Source: UBA6197 sp047638075 (GTDB lineage: Bacteria > Pseudomonadota > Alphaproteobacteria > Rhodobacterales > Rhodobacteraceae). From it: a stretch of DNA of 29,554 nucleotides. The notes below the pieces were generated by a model, which saw nothing but the letters and a program-made list of their open reading frames with translations, was not told where the DNA came from and did not search any database. The stretch spans positions 1 to 29,554 of the forward strand of contig NZ_JBLJBV010000004.1 in NCBI RefSeq assembly GCF_047638075.1, in the 5' to 3' direction. The position numbers and the translations under genes were made by a program. This document shows positions 9,144 to 16,615 of this stretch, in pieces. The stretch's first letter is position 1. Every line of letters begins with the position of its first letter.

Positions 9144-9173
9144 GCAGGCATGCCAGCTTCAGGGGATGCCTGC
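9144..9173. promoter_or_regulatory. Inverted repeat in the ALDH-lysR intergenic region
   Basis: GCAGGCAT (9144-9151) pairs perfectly with ATGCCTGC (9166-9173) around a 14-nt loop. The hairpin starts 7 bases past the stop of the LysR gene (minus strand) and about 110 bases before the ALDH start. It could end lysR transcription, although no T-tract follows, or be a protein-binding site for the ALDH operon. Confidence 0.35.
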
Positions 9174-9180
9174 GGACGGT

Positions 9181-10101
9181 CTAGACGAGAATTGTGCGCC
9201 ATTCGCCGCTGTCGACCATGCGCAGGATTTCCTCTTGCGCGAGAGCACGCACAGCGGATGTGGCCTTGGTATCGATTCTGCTAGCGGGCAGCGCCATGAC
9301 CAGATGGCGCGAAATGCGAGGTTTATTCAAGCGGGTGATCCGGTACAGACCGTCTTCTTGTTCACGGTAAAATGCCGAGAGGGGCAAGATAGTATGGCCC
9401 AGCCCGGCAGCCACGATTTCCTTCAGCACGTGATAGGAGTCCGCCTCATACTTCACGTTGATAGCGATGCCGGCCTTTGCCGCCGCAGCCTCGATCACAA
9501 GGCGCAACCCATGTGGACTGCTGGGAAGCACTAGGTTCAGGTCGGCCAGAGCCGAAACCGGCAATTCATCCGCCGCGGGGGATTGGTCTGCGGGGCTGAC
9601 CAGCACCAGTTCCTCGAACATCACATCCGACATCCGCAGATGCAAGTCCGAGGCCGGTCCATACAGGATTGCCACATCGACCTCGCCGCGGTGCAACCAG
9701 TCGATCAGGTGGCCTGCATAGCCTTCGATGATTCGAAGTGACACCAAGGGTAGTTCGTGCGCGACGCGAATGGCAATGCGCCCGGCGACAACATGGCTGG
9801 CGGTCGGGATGCAACCCAACACCACATGGCCGGTTGTCTCAATCGCAAGCGAACGCACATCCTCGACCGAGTTGTCAAGCTGCTGGACCAACCCCGTCAC
9901 GCGGCCCAGCAGGGCCTCGCCGTGTTCGGTCAAATGCATCCCGCGGCCAGACCGCACGAACAGATCGAACCCGATTTCATCCTCTAACAGCTTGATCTGC
10001 CGCGACAACGCTGGTTGTGCCAACCGCAGCCTGTCCGAGGCACGGCTTAGCGACCCGCTTTCGGCGACCATTATGAACGTGCGCAGTTGTTTCAGTTCCA
10101 T
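9181..10101 (-). CDS. LysR-family transcriptional regulator
   Basis: This 306-residue LysR-type regulator has the winged helix-turn-helix at residues 1-60 (MELKQLRTFIMVAESGS, then SRASDRLRLAQPALSRQI), a linker helix, and a periplasmic-binding-like effector domain from about residue 90 to the end. Proteins of this family usually bind a pathway intermediate and control a divergent promoter as well as their own. It lies between the two TPP decarboxylase modules: the minus-strand ALDH operon follows it, and the second decarboxylase pair runs divergently from 10221. It is therefore the best candidate for controlling both modules; the effector is unknown. Confidence 0.93.
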   Translation of the reverse strand: MELKQLRTFIMVAESGSLSRASDRLRLAQPALSRQIKLLEDEIGFDLFVRSGRGMHLTEHGEALLGRVTGLVQQLDNSVEDVRSLAIETTGHVVLGCIPTASHVVAGRIAIRVAHELPLVSLRIIEGYAGHLIDWLHRGEVDVAILYGPASDLHLRMSDVMFEELVLVSPADQSPAADELPVSALADLNLVLPSSPHGLRLVIEAAAAKAGIAINVKYEADSYHVLKEIVAAGLGHTILPLSAFYREQEDGLYRITRLNKPRISRHLVMALPASRIDTKATSAVRALAQEEILRMVDSGEWRTILV

Positions 10102-10118
10102 GCTATCAAACTTTGCGA

Positions 10119-10156
10119 TTGGCTGTATCCGAGTTTTATTATTCCTTTATAGCCAA
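10119..10156. promoter_or_regulatory. Imperfect palindrome in the lysR / decarboxylase divergent promoter region
   Basis: TTGGCTGTA (10119-10127) and TATAGCCAA (10148-10156) form an inverted repeat with one mismatch over 9 positions, framing an AT-rich segment (10128-10147) in the 119-base gap between lysR and the divergent decarboxylase gene. Position and form suit a LysR-type operator overlapping promoters, but no regulator binding can be shown from sequence. Confidence 0.4.
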
Positions 10157-10220
10157 GACAACCGCAAACTCCCCCCCACAGACGCATATCGCGTCAATCA
10201 GGACGGGAGCGAGGCGCAAG

Positions 10221-10778
10221 ATGACGTTGAAGCCGGAGACGGACATGGATGGGGGCGCCATTACCGAGGGGGGGTGGCCGGACCAGATTCACGCGGTGCT
10301 GAAATCTTATGGCGTGGCGCAGGTGCCCTATGTGCCCGATGGCGGTCATGCCCGGCTGATCGAGCAGATCCATGCCGACCCAGACATGCGCGCGATCAGC
10401 CTAACCACCGAGGAAGAAGGCATTGCCGTGGCCTGCGGTGCGTGGTTGGGCGGGCAGCGGTCGGCGATGCTGATGCAGTCAAGCGGGGTGGGCAATTGCA
10501 TCAATATGCTGTCGCTTGTGACGTCGTGCCGGTTGCCGTTCCTGACGCTGGTCACGATGCGCGGCGAATGGGGCGAGTTCAATCCGTGGCAGTTTGCGAT
10601 GGGCAGCAAGGTTCAGCAAGTGTTTGAAATGATGGACATCCACTGTTTGCGCGCCGTGTGCGCCGATGAGGTGGCCGAGACGGTCAGCGCCGCCGCCCGC
10701 ATGGCCTATGAGGGTGGCACGCCGGTTGCCGTCTTGCTGTCGCAGCGTCTTATCGGCGCCAAGGTATTTGTGAAATGA
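10221..10778 (+). CDS. TPP-dependent decarboxylase, alpha (PYR-domain) subunit (copy 2)
   Basis: This 185-residue alpha subunit is paralogous to the one at 4297-4836. TTEEEG (62-67) supplies the thiamine-activating Glu, and MQSSGVGNCIN (85-95) is the superfamily signature; VPDGGHARLI replaces VPDAGHSTAI of copy 1. The frame is open from 10113, but the ATG at 10221 is chosen because it follows a purine-rich stretch (GGGAGCGAGGCG) and gives a length close to copy 1. The gene is divergent from lysR and followed by its beta partner with an ATGA or near contact. The pair diverges from copy 1 outside the motifs, so the two decarboxylases may differ in substrate or in induction. Confidence 0.85.
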   Translation: MTLKPETDMDGGAITEGGWPDQIHAVLKSYGVAQVPYVPDGGHARLIEQIHADPDMRAISLTTEEEGIAVACGAWLGGQRSAMLMQSSGVGNCINMLSLVTSCRLPFLTLVTMRGEWGEFNPWQFAMGSKVQQVFEMMDIHCLRAVCADEVAETVSAAARMAYEGGTPVAVLLSQRLIGAKVFVK

Positions 10779-10789
10779 GGGACCCGAAC

Positions 10790-11392
10790 ATGACCCGTTC
10801 TGCTGTTGCCGACACGGCGCTGGATCGCCGCGAAGTGGTTGCCCGCCTGTTGCAAGACCGGGGCCATCTGGTGGCGATATCGTCACTTGGATCTGCCACC
10901 TATGATCTGGCCTCGGCCGGGGATAGCCCGCGCAACTTTTACCTTTGGGGGGCGATGGGGGGGGCCTCCGATGTGGGGCTTGGGCTTGCGTTGGCCCAGC
11001 CTTATGTGCCGGTCATGGTGCTGGTCGGTGACGGCGAGGCGTTGATGGGCATGGGGGCCTTTGCCACCATCGCGCAGCAGGCGCCTGCGAACCTGTCGAT
11101 CATCATTCTGGACAACGGACTGTATGGCGAAACCGGGTCGCAGACCAGCCACACCGCAGCCGGGACCGATCTGGCCGCCGTCGCGCGGGGGTGTGGCATC
11201 GCCCGGACCGACACAATCACCGATATGAACGGGGTCGGGGCGGTGGCCGGGCGCATCACCCGGGTGGGTGAAGGGCCTTATGTCGCGGTGATCCGCATCG
11301 ACGGCGCGGAAAAGTCGCGGATCTTGCCCACGCGGGATGGGGTCTTGTTGAAAACCCGGGTGCGCGAGGCCTTGGGCTTTGCGTCGATGTAA
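10790..11392 (+). CDS. TPP-dependent decarboxylase, beta (TPP-binding) subunit (copy 2)
   Basis: This is the cofactor-binding half of the second split decarboxylase, 200 residues. GDG at 80-82 and Asn109 in IILDNGLYGETG form the TPP/Mg site. Two starts are possible: ATG 10775, which overlaps the alpha stop as ATGA, and ATG 10790, which has GAGGG 8 bases upstream. The second puts GDG at almost the same residue number as in copy 1 and is preferred. A strong terminator follows 70 bases after the stop. The reaction class (2-oxoacid to aldehyde plus CO2) follows from the family; the substrate is unknown, with sulfopyruvate or a related C3 acid suggested by context. Confidence 0.85.
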   Translation: MTRSAVADTALDRREVVARLLQDRGHLVAISSLGSATYDLASAGDSPRNFYLWGAMGGASDVGLGLALAQPYVPVMVLVGDGEALMGMGAFATIAQQAPANLSIIILDNGLYGETGSQTSHTAAGTDLAAVARGCGIARTDTITDMNGVGAVAGRITRVGEGPYVAVIRIDGAEKSRILPTRDGVLLKTRVREALGFASM

Positions 11393-11461
11393 CTCGGCGC
11401 GTCATCGCAGGTGATGGCCCCGCCTTTGTGCAGGGCTTTTTCATGCGGTGCTGGCGGCCAT

Positions 11462-11501
11462 AAAAAAACCGGGCGCGCCTTGCGGCATGCCCGGTTTTTT
11501 T
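11462..11501. terminator. Bidirectional Rho-independent terminator
   Basis: A perfect 13-bp stem (11462-11474, A7 then CCGGGC, pairing with 11489-11501, GCCCGG then T7) encloses a 14-nt loop. It carries a T-tract on each strand and lies between convergent genes, so it can stop both the decarboxylase pair (plus) and the ABC transporter operon (minus). Confidence 0.93.
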
Positions 11502-11516
11502 AGGATGACAGGGGAG

Positions 11517-12479
11517 TCAGCGCGTCTTGCGGGCCTCGACAAAAGCCAGCAGCTCGCCCACGATGCCGCGGCGAAACAGCAGCACGCACAGCATGAACAC
11601 TGATCCCACGATGACCGTGACCGGGATCGCCAGCGCCACCAGATAGTTTTGCAACGTCACCACCAGCCCGGCCCCGACCAGCGGCCCCGCCTGCGTGCCA
11701 AGCCCGCCCAGCAACGCCATCAGCACCACCTCGCCCGAGGTATGCCACGACACGTCGGTCAGCGACGCCAGCTTGAACACCAGCGTTTTCATCGACCCCG
11801 CCAGCCCAGACAGCGCCGCCGACATCACAAAGGCCGCCAGCTTGTAGCGCAGCACCGAATAGCCAAGCGAGGTGGAACGGGCCTCGTTTTCGCGGATGGA
11901 TTTCAAGATCATGCCAAAGGGCGAATGCACGATGCGCCAGATCACCAGCAGCGCCAGCACAAAGACCGTTGCGACAAAGAAATACATCGTCATGTCGTTT
12001 TCAAGGTCGAACAGCCCGAACAACCTGCCGCGCGGCACGGCCTGTATGCCGTCCTCGCCGTGGGTAAAAGGGGCCTGGTAGCAGAAGAAATAGAACATCT
12101 GCGCCATCGCCAGCGTAACCATGGCAAAATAGATGCCCTGCCGCCGGATCGCCAGAAAGCCGATCACCAGCCCCAGAAGCGCCGCCCCCACCACGCCCAG
12201 CAAGATGCCCAATTCGGGCGGCAGGTTCCAGACCTTGACGGCATGGGCGGTAAAATAGGCCGCTCCGCCAAAGAAGGCCGCATGCCCGAACGACAAAAGG
12301 CCGGTATAGCCCAGCAACAGGTTGAAGGCCGCCGCGAACAGCGCAAAGCACATCACCTTCATCAAGAACAGCGGATAGACAAAGAACGGTGCCACCGCGA
12401 GCCCGCCCAGACAGACAAGCACCAGTGCGATTTGCAGTAAGTTGGTCCGGCCCGGCCGGGTGGTCATGTCAGCGTGCAT
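11517..12479 (-). CDS. Branched-chain-amino-acid-type ABC transporter permease (LivM-like)
   Basis: This 320-residue inner-membrane permease is very hydrophobic. It opens with paired membrane segments (LLQIALVLVCLGGLAVAPFF and the following stretch) and contains FNLLLGYTGLLSFGHAAFFG (about residues 47-66), the LivM-family signature that contacts the ATPases. It would pair with the LivH-like protein to form the channel of a HAAT-family importer. It starts 1 base after the livH-like stop; a second ATG four codons in is also possible. It is last in the operon, with a bidirectional terminator downstream. Confidence 0.93.
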   Translation of the reverse strand: MHADMTTRPGRTNLLQIALVLVCLGGLAVAPFFVYPLFLMKVMCFALFAAAFNLLLGYTGLLSFGHAAFFGGAAYFTAHAVKVWNLPPELGILLGVVGAALLGLVIGFLAIRRQGIYFAMVTLAMAQMFYFFCYQAPFTHGEDGIQAVPRGRLFGLFDLENDMTMYFFVATVFVLALLVIWRIVHSPFGMILKSIRENEARSTSLGYSVLRYKLAAFVMSAALSGLAGSMKTLVFKLASLTDVSWHTSGEVVLMALLGGLGTQAGPLVGAGLVVTLQNYLVALAIPVTVIVGSVFMLCVLLFRRGIVGELLAFVEARKTR

Positions 12480-12480
12480 G

Positions 12481-13368
12481 TCAGATGTCCTTTCCGAACA
12501 GGCCGGCAGGGCGGAACAGCAGCACCACAGCCATGATTACGAAAACCACGATATTGGCGGCCTCGGGGTAGATGATTTTGGTCAGGCCCTCGAACAGGCC
12601 CAGAAGATAGCCCGCCACGATGGCGCCGCCGATGGACCCCATGCCCCCCACAACCACAACCGCAAATACGATGACGATCAGGTTTTGCCCCATCAGCGGA
12701 CTGACTTGCAGGATCGGCGCGGCCAGCACACCCGCCAGCCCCGCCAGCCCGGCACCGAACGCATAGGTCAGGGTCAGCAAAAGCGGGACATTGACCCCGA
12801 ACACGCCGACAAGGGTCGGGTTTTCGGTCGCCGCGCGTAGATATGAGCCCAGCTTGGTCTTTTCGATCAAGGCCCAAGCACCGATGCAGATCACCAGCGA
12901 AATCAACACGATAAAGCCGCGATAGTTCGGCAGCTTCATAAAGCCCAGATCGGTCGCGCCGCGCAGAGCGTCTGGCACCGGGTAGGGCTGACCGGACGCG
13001 CCGAAATAGTGGCGGAAACTGCCTTCAACCACCAGCGCCAGCCCAAAGGTGAACAAAAGCCCGTAAAGGTGGTCCAGATTGTAAAGCCGCGACAGCGCAA
13101 ACCGTTCGACAACCGCGCCAAAGGCGCCCACGACGATCGGGGCTGCGATCAGCGCGGGCCAGAACCCTATGCCCAGCCATGTCAGCATCAGATAGCCGAC
13201 AAAGGCCCCCATCATGTACATCGCGCCATGCGCAAAGTTGATGATGCGCAGCAGACCAAAGATGATCGCCAACCCAAGGCTGAGCATGGCGTAGAACGAC
13301 CCGTTGATCAGCCCGATCAAAAGCTGACCCAGCACGGCCTGCAACGGAATACCGAAGATCATTGTCAT
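12481..13368 (-). CDS. Branched-chain-amino-acid-type ABC transporter permease (LivH-like)
   Basis: This is a 295-residue multi-spanning inner-membrane permease. The family signature near the N-terminus (LGLAIIFGLLRIINFAHGAM) and GGMGSIGGAIVAGYLLG near the C-terminus are clear. The frame is open from 13392, but ATG 13368 (MTMIFGIPLQ) starts 4 bases after the upstream ATPase stop and avoids a 20-base overlap. It forms the heteromeric channel with the LivM-like protein. Confidence 0.93.
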   Translation of the reverse strand: MTMIFGIPLQAVLGQLLIGLINGSFYAMLSLGLAIIFGLLRIINFAHGAMYMMGAFVGYLMLTWLGIGFWPALIAAPIVVGAFGAVVERFALSRLYNLDHLYGLLFTFGLALVVEGSFRHYFGASGQPYPVPDALRGATDLGFMKLPNYRGFIVLISLVICIGAWALIEKTKLGSYLRAATENPTLVGVFGVNVPLLLTLTYAFGAGLAGLAGVLAAPILQVSPLMGQNLIVIVFAVVVVGGMGSIGGAIVAGYLLGLFEGLTKIIYPEAANIVVFVIMAVVLLFRPAGLFGKDI

Positions 13369-13372
13369 GGTC

Positions 13373-14092
13373 TCAGACCCCCAAAAGTTCATTCAGCCGT
13401 GCGTGATGCGCAGGCAATTCGGACGTGGCAAATGCTTCGACGATCTGACCGTGATCCATCACATAGAACCTGTCAGCCACCTTTGCCGCGAAGCGAAAGT
13501 TCTGCTCAACCAGAAGGACCGTCAGGCCGCGCTTTTTCAGGTCCAGTAGAATCTCACCGATCCGTTGCACGATCACCGGGGCCAGACCCTCGGTCGGTTC
13601 GTCCATCAAGATCATCTTTGCGCCGGTGCGCAGCACGCGGGCAATGGCCAGCATCTGCTGTTCGCCGCCCGAAAGCTTGGTACCTTGCGAGGTGCGGCGT
13701 TCTTCCAGGTTGGGAAACAGCGCGTAGATATCCTTGATGGACATGCCGCCATCGGCCACCACGGGGGGCAGCGTCAGGTTTTCCTCGACTGTCAGGGTGG
13801 CAAAGATGCCGCGCTCTTCGGGCACATAGCCGAACCCGCAGGCGGCGACGCGGTGGCGCGGGACCTTCATCATGTCGCGGCCATTCAGGGTGATTTCCCC
13901 TTTGCGCGCCGAGGTGATGCCCAAAAGCGCCCTCAGGGTGGTGGTCTTGCCCACGCCGTTGCGGCCCAGAAAGGACACGGTTTCGCCGGGGTAGATATCG
14001 AAATCAACGCCGTGCAGGGCCTGGCTTTCGCCGTACCAGGCCTCTAGCCCGCGGACCCGCAGCAGCGGTTGCCGGTTCTGGTCATTCATCAT
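13373..14092 (-). CDS. ABC transporter ATP-binding protein (LivF-like)
   Basis: This is a 239-residue ATPase subunit. The Walker A motif is GRNGVGKTT (about residues 43-51), the signature is LSGGEQQ and the Walker B is MILMDEP. The length and the missing long loops fit LivF, the shorter ATPase of the HAAT family. Its start overlaps the 3' end of the livG-like gene by 11 bases, which implies coupled translation. It powers import of the ligand delivered by the binding protein at 14992. Confidence 0.94.
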   Translation of the reverse strand: MMNDQNRQPLLRVRGLEAWYGESQALHGVDFDIYPGETVSFLGRNGVGKTTTLRALLGITSARKGEITLNGRDMMKVPRHRVAACGFGYVPEERGIFATLTVEENLTLPPVVADGGMSIKDIYALFPNLEERRTSQGTKLSGGEQQMLAIARVLRTGAKMILMDEPTEGLAPVIVQRIGEILLDLKKRGLTVLLVEQNFRFAAKVADRFYVMDHGQIVEAFATSELPAHHARLNELLGV

Positions 14093-14900
14093 CAGTCCCC
14101 ATGTAGGCTTCGCGTACGCGCGAGTCGGTGGAAACGGTGGCGTAATCGCCCGACACCAGCACCTCGCCGCGTTGCAGCACGGTCACGCGGTGGCAGAGGT
14201 CTGCAACCACTTTCAGGTTGTGCTCGACCATCAGCACCGCGCAATCGCGGGCAATGCTCCGCACGATGTCCGCGACGCGGGTCACGTCTTCATGGCCCAT
14301 GCCGGCCATCGGTTCGTCCAGCAAAAGCACCTTGGGGTCCAGCGCCAGCGTGGTCGCGATTTCCAGCACGCGCTTGCGGCCATAGGACAGGCTGCCCGCC
14401 TGAGCGTCGCGCGCATCCGACAGGCCGACCCGGTCGATCAGCGCGATCGCGCGGGCGTCCAGCACGTCCAGCGCCGACAGGGGCCGCCAAAACTGATGCG
14501 CAAGGCCGGCCGGGCGTTGCAAGGCGATGCGCAGGTTTTCCAGCACCGTCAGGTTGGGATAGATCGCCGAAATCTGGAACGACCGCACCATGCCAAGTTG
14601 CGCCAGCTTGGCGGGCGCAAAGGACGTCACATCACGCCCCATCAACCGGATGGTGCCCGCAGTGGGTTGCAGGAATTTGGTCAGCAGGTTGAAAACCGTG
14701 GTTTTTCCGGCGCCGTTTGGCCCGATCAGGGCATGCACTTCGCCGTGACGGATATCAATATCCACGTTCTTGACCGCATGAAACCCCGCGAATTGCTTGC
14801 TGATGCCACGGGCAGACAGTACGGGCGCCGCATCATCGCGCGACGAAGCGGACCGCTCAGATAGGGGGGCGGCACCCTGGCCCTGTAGGGTTTTGCTCAT
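14082..14900 (-). CDS. ABC transporter ATP-binding protein (LivG-like)
   Basis: This is a 272-residue ATPase subunit. The Walker A motif is GPNGAGKTT, the signature is LSYGRKR (the usual LivG-type variation of LSGGQ) and the Walker B is VLLLDEP. The N-terminal extension of about 40 residues before the ATPase fold is rich in Ser, Ala and Arg and looks unstructured. ATG 14900 is preferred to the open frame upstream because GGAG lies 11 bases before it. It forms the ATPase heterodimer with the LivF-like protein. Confidence 0.93.
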   Translation of the reverse strand: MSKTLQGQGAAPLSERSASSRDDAAPVLSARGISKQFAGFHAVKNVDIDIRHGEVHALIGPNGAGKTTVFNLLTKFLQPTAGTIRLMGRDVTSFAPAKLAQLGMVRSFQISAIYPNLTVLENLRIALQRPAGLAHQFWRPLSALDVLDARAIALIDRVGLSDARDAQAGSLSYGRKRVLEIATTLALDPKVLLLDEPMAGMGHEDVTRVADIVRSIARDCAVLMVEHNLKVVADLCHRVTVLQRGEVLVSGDYATVSTDSRVREAYMGTDDE

Positions 14901-14991
14901 AAAAAAACTCCGTTGATGACCGGCGGACGGACGACCGCACAGAGGCGGCACCCAGTCGCAGATCTGACTGGGTGCCAGTTACAAAACGCGA

Positions 14992-16203
14992 TTAGACGAT
15001 GCTGCAACCGGTTTCTGCAATCGGGCGAACGGTTTCAACTGCCGGCATGGTCGAGATGACCTTGCACAGATCCCAGGGCGCAGTGCTTTCCTCGGGGGCT
15101 TTTGCCTGCAACAGATAGGCAGGCAGTTCGGCGCGGCCGTTGGACAAGATGCGGCCAGCTCCAAACGCGTCGTCCTGGGTCTCCATAGCCTTCATCGCGG
15201 CCACAACGGCGGCGCCGTCTGCGCGAGAAGCGTCCACACCTAGGGACGCAAGCGCCTTGAGATAATGCGCCGTCACGGCATAGCAGCCCGCGTGAACCAT
15301 GCCCGGGTAGCTGCCGTCCAGCTTTGGCAGCACGCGTTCGGTCCAGGCGCGGGTCGTGTCGTTCAGGTCCCAGTAGAAGCTGTTCGTGAACAGAAGGTTG
15401 CGCATCGTGTCCAGACCGGCTGCGTGCAGATCGTTCAAGAATACGACAAAGGCCGCGGTTTTCATGGTGTCGGTGACGCCAAACTCCGCAGCCTGTTTCA
15501 GGCAGGCCAGAAGGTCAGTGCCGCCTAGCGCCAGCCCCAGCGTATCCGCGCCTGATGACTGAGCCGCCAACAGGAAGCTGGCGAAATCCGTCATGCCGAT
15601 TGGGTAGGCCGAATGGCCGACTACTTCGCCGCCAGCCGCCTGAATAAAGGCGGTGGCTTCGGCCTGAAGTGAGTGGCCAAAGGCGTTGTCGGTGGTGATG
15701 AAGTACCACTTCTTGCCACCAGCGCGGACCGTTTCGGTCGCCACGGCCTTGGACAGCATATAGCCGTCATAGGTCCAGTTGACGGTGTTCGGGTTGCACT
15801 GCTTTCCGGTGAAGTCGGTTGCGGTGACGGCAACGCCTAGGCAGGGCTTGTTCTTTTCAAAGGCAATCGCGCTGGCAGCCAGACCCACGGCAGAGTTCGG
15901 CCCTGCGATCAGCATGTCAACGCCGTCGGTGTCGAACCAGCGACGAGTGATGCCCGCGCCGATATCCGCCTTGTTCTGGTGATCGCCAAAGACCACTTCG
16001 ACCGGGAAGCCCGGTGCAATATCTGCAATCGCCTGTTCAACGCAGGCAACGCCGTTCGGGCCCATCAGGTCGGTGTAGATCCCGCTGAAATCGGCCAGAA
16101 CGCCAATCTTGACGGGCTTGCTTTGTGCAAAGGCTGGAAGCGCCGAAACCCCTGCGGCAGCCGCTGCGGTTCCCATGAACATTCGACGTGAAAATTGAGT
16201 CAT
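14992..16203 (-). CDS. Periplasmic substrate-binding protein of a branched-chain-amino-acid-type ABC transporter
   Basis: This 403-residue binding protein of the Leu/Ile/Val-binding (type I periplasmic) family is the specificity component of the importer. The N-terminus has a twin-arginine-style signal (SRRMFMG, then an Ala-rich stretch) with likely cleavage after AFA or AFAQ, so Tat export of a folded protein is possible. ATG 16203 is preferred: GGGAGG lies just before it and the signal begins at once. HAAT proteins bind amino acids, amides, aromatic acids and short dicarboxylates, so the ligand cannot be named. Its divergence from the CoA-transferase operon suggests it imports the substrate of those enzymes. 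Confidence 0.92.
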   Translation of the reverse strand: MTQFSRRMFMGTAAAAAGVSALPAFAQSKPVKIGVLADFSGIYTDLMGPNGVACVEQAIADIAPGFPVEVVFGDHQNKADIGAGITRRWFDTDGVDMLIAGPNSAVGLAASAIAFEKNKPCLGVAVTATDFTGKQCNPNTVNWTYDGYMLSKAVATETVRAGGKKWYFITTDNAFGHSLQAEATAFIQAAGGEVVGHSAYPIGMTDFASFLLAAQSSGADTLGLALGGTDLLACLKQAAEFGVTDTMKTAAFVVFLNDLHAAGLDTMRNLLFTNSFYWDLNDTTRAWTERVLPKLDGSYPGMVHAGCYAVTAHYLKALASLGVDASRADGAAVVAAMKAMETQDDAFGAGRILSNGRAELPAYLLQAKAPEESTAPWDLCKVISTMPAVETVRPIAETGCSIV

Positions 16204-16615
16204 CCGATCCTCCCTGATCATTTATCTTGCTGACATCAGCGCAGACCCGCCCGCCGAAATCGCTTTTTGTGACGATGCGCATCCTTGTCGTATCACGCTT
16301 AGCTGTAGTACGTCTCTCCTCCGAGGTTCCGCACACGCCTTTCTGAATACAGAACCCAGGGGTTATCTGACATTCCAGATTAACAAAGGTCGGTATGTGA
16401 ATTCGTTATGGGCCTGTCGGCCTCGGCTCATATGCGTCGTCCGAGCGCAACCCGACCTTAGTGCAGGAAATATCAGCGATATTCGGGTTGTCCTGCCATG
16501 GGGAGCAGGGCGGTCGATAGCACTTGGCTATGGCAGGGCTAAGATTTTGGTATTGGGCAAGACCCGACTGCGCGGTCATTTTGGAATTATCCACGGACTC
16601 AACCCCGAGAGCCTT
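16204..16615. promoter_or_regulatory. Divergent intergenic region with nested inverted repeats
   Basis: This 412-base gap separates the ABC operon (minus) from the PrpD operon (plus) and must hold promoters for both. It contains AATATC-AGC-GATATT (16469-16483), nested inside GCAGGA (16463-16468) and TCCTGC (16491-16496), and a second 8-bp inverted repeat, CCTGCCAT (16492-16499) with ATGGCAGG (16530-16537). The sites are candidate operators. No regulator gene adjoins this region; the LysR at 9181 is the nearest one seen. Confidence 0.4.

Noticed and set aside
11649..13737. Plus-strand open frames of about 240-260 codons opposite the transporter genes
   Set aside because: Their composition is dominated by Gln, His and Arg, typical of antisense frames, and the opposite strand encodes recognised permeases and ATPases.
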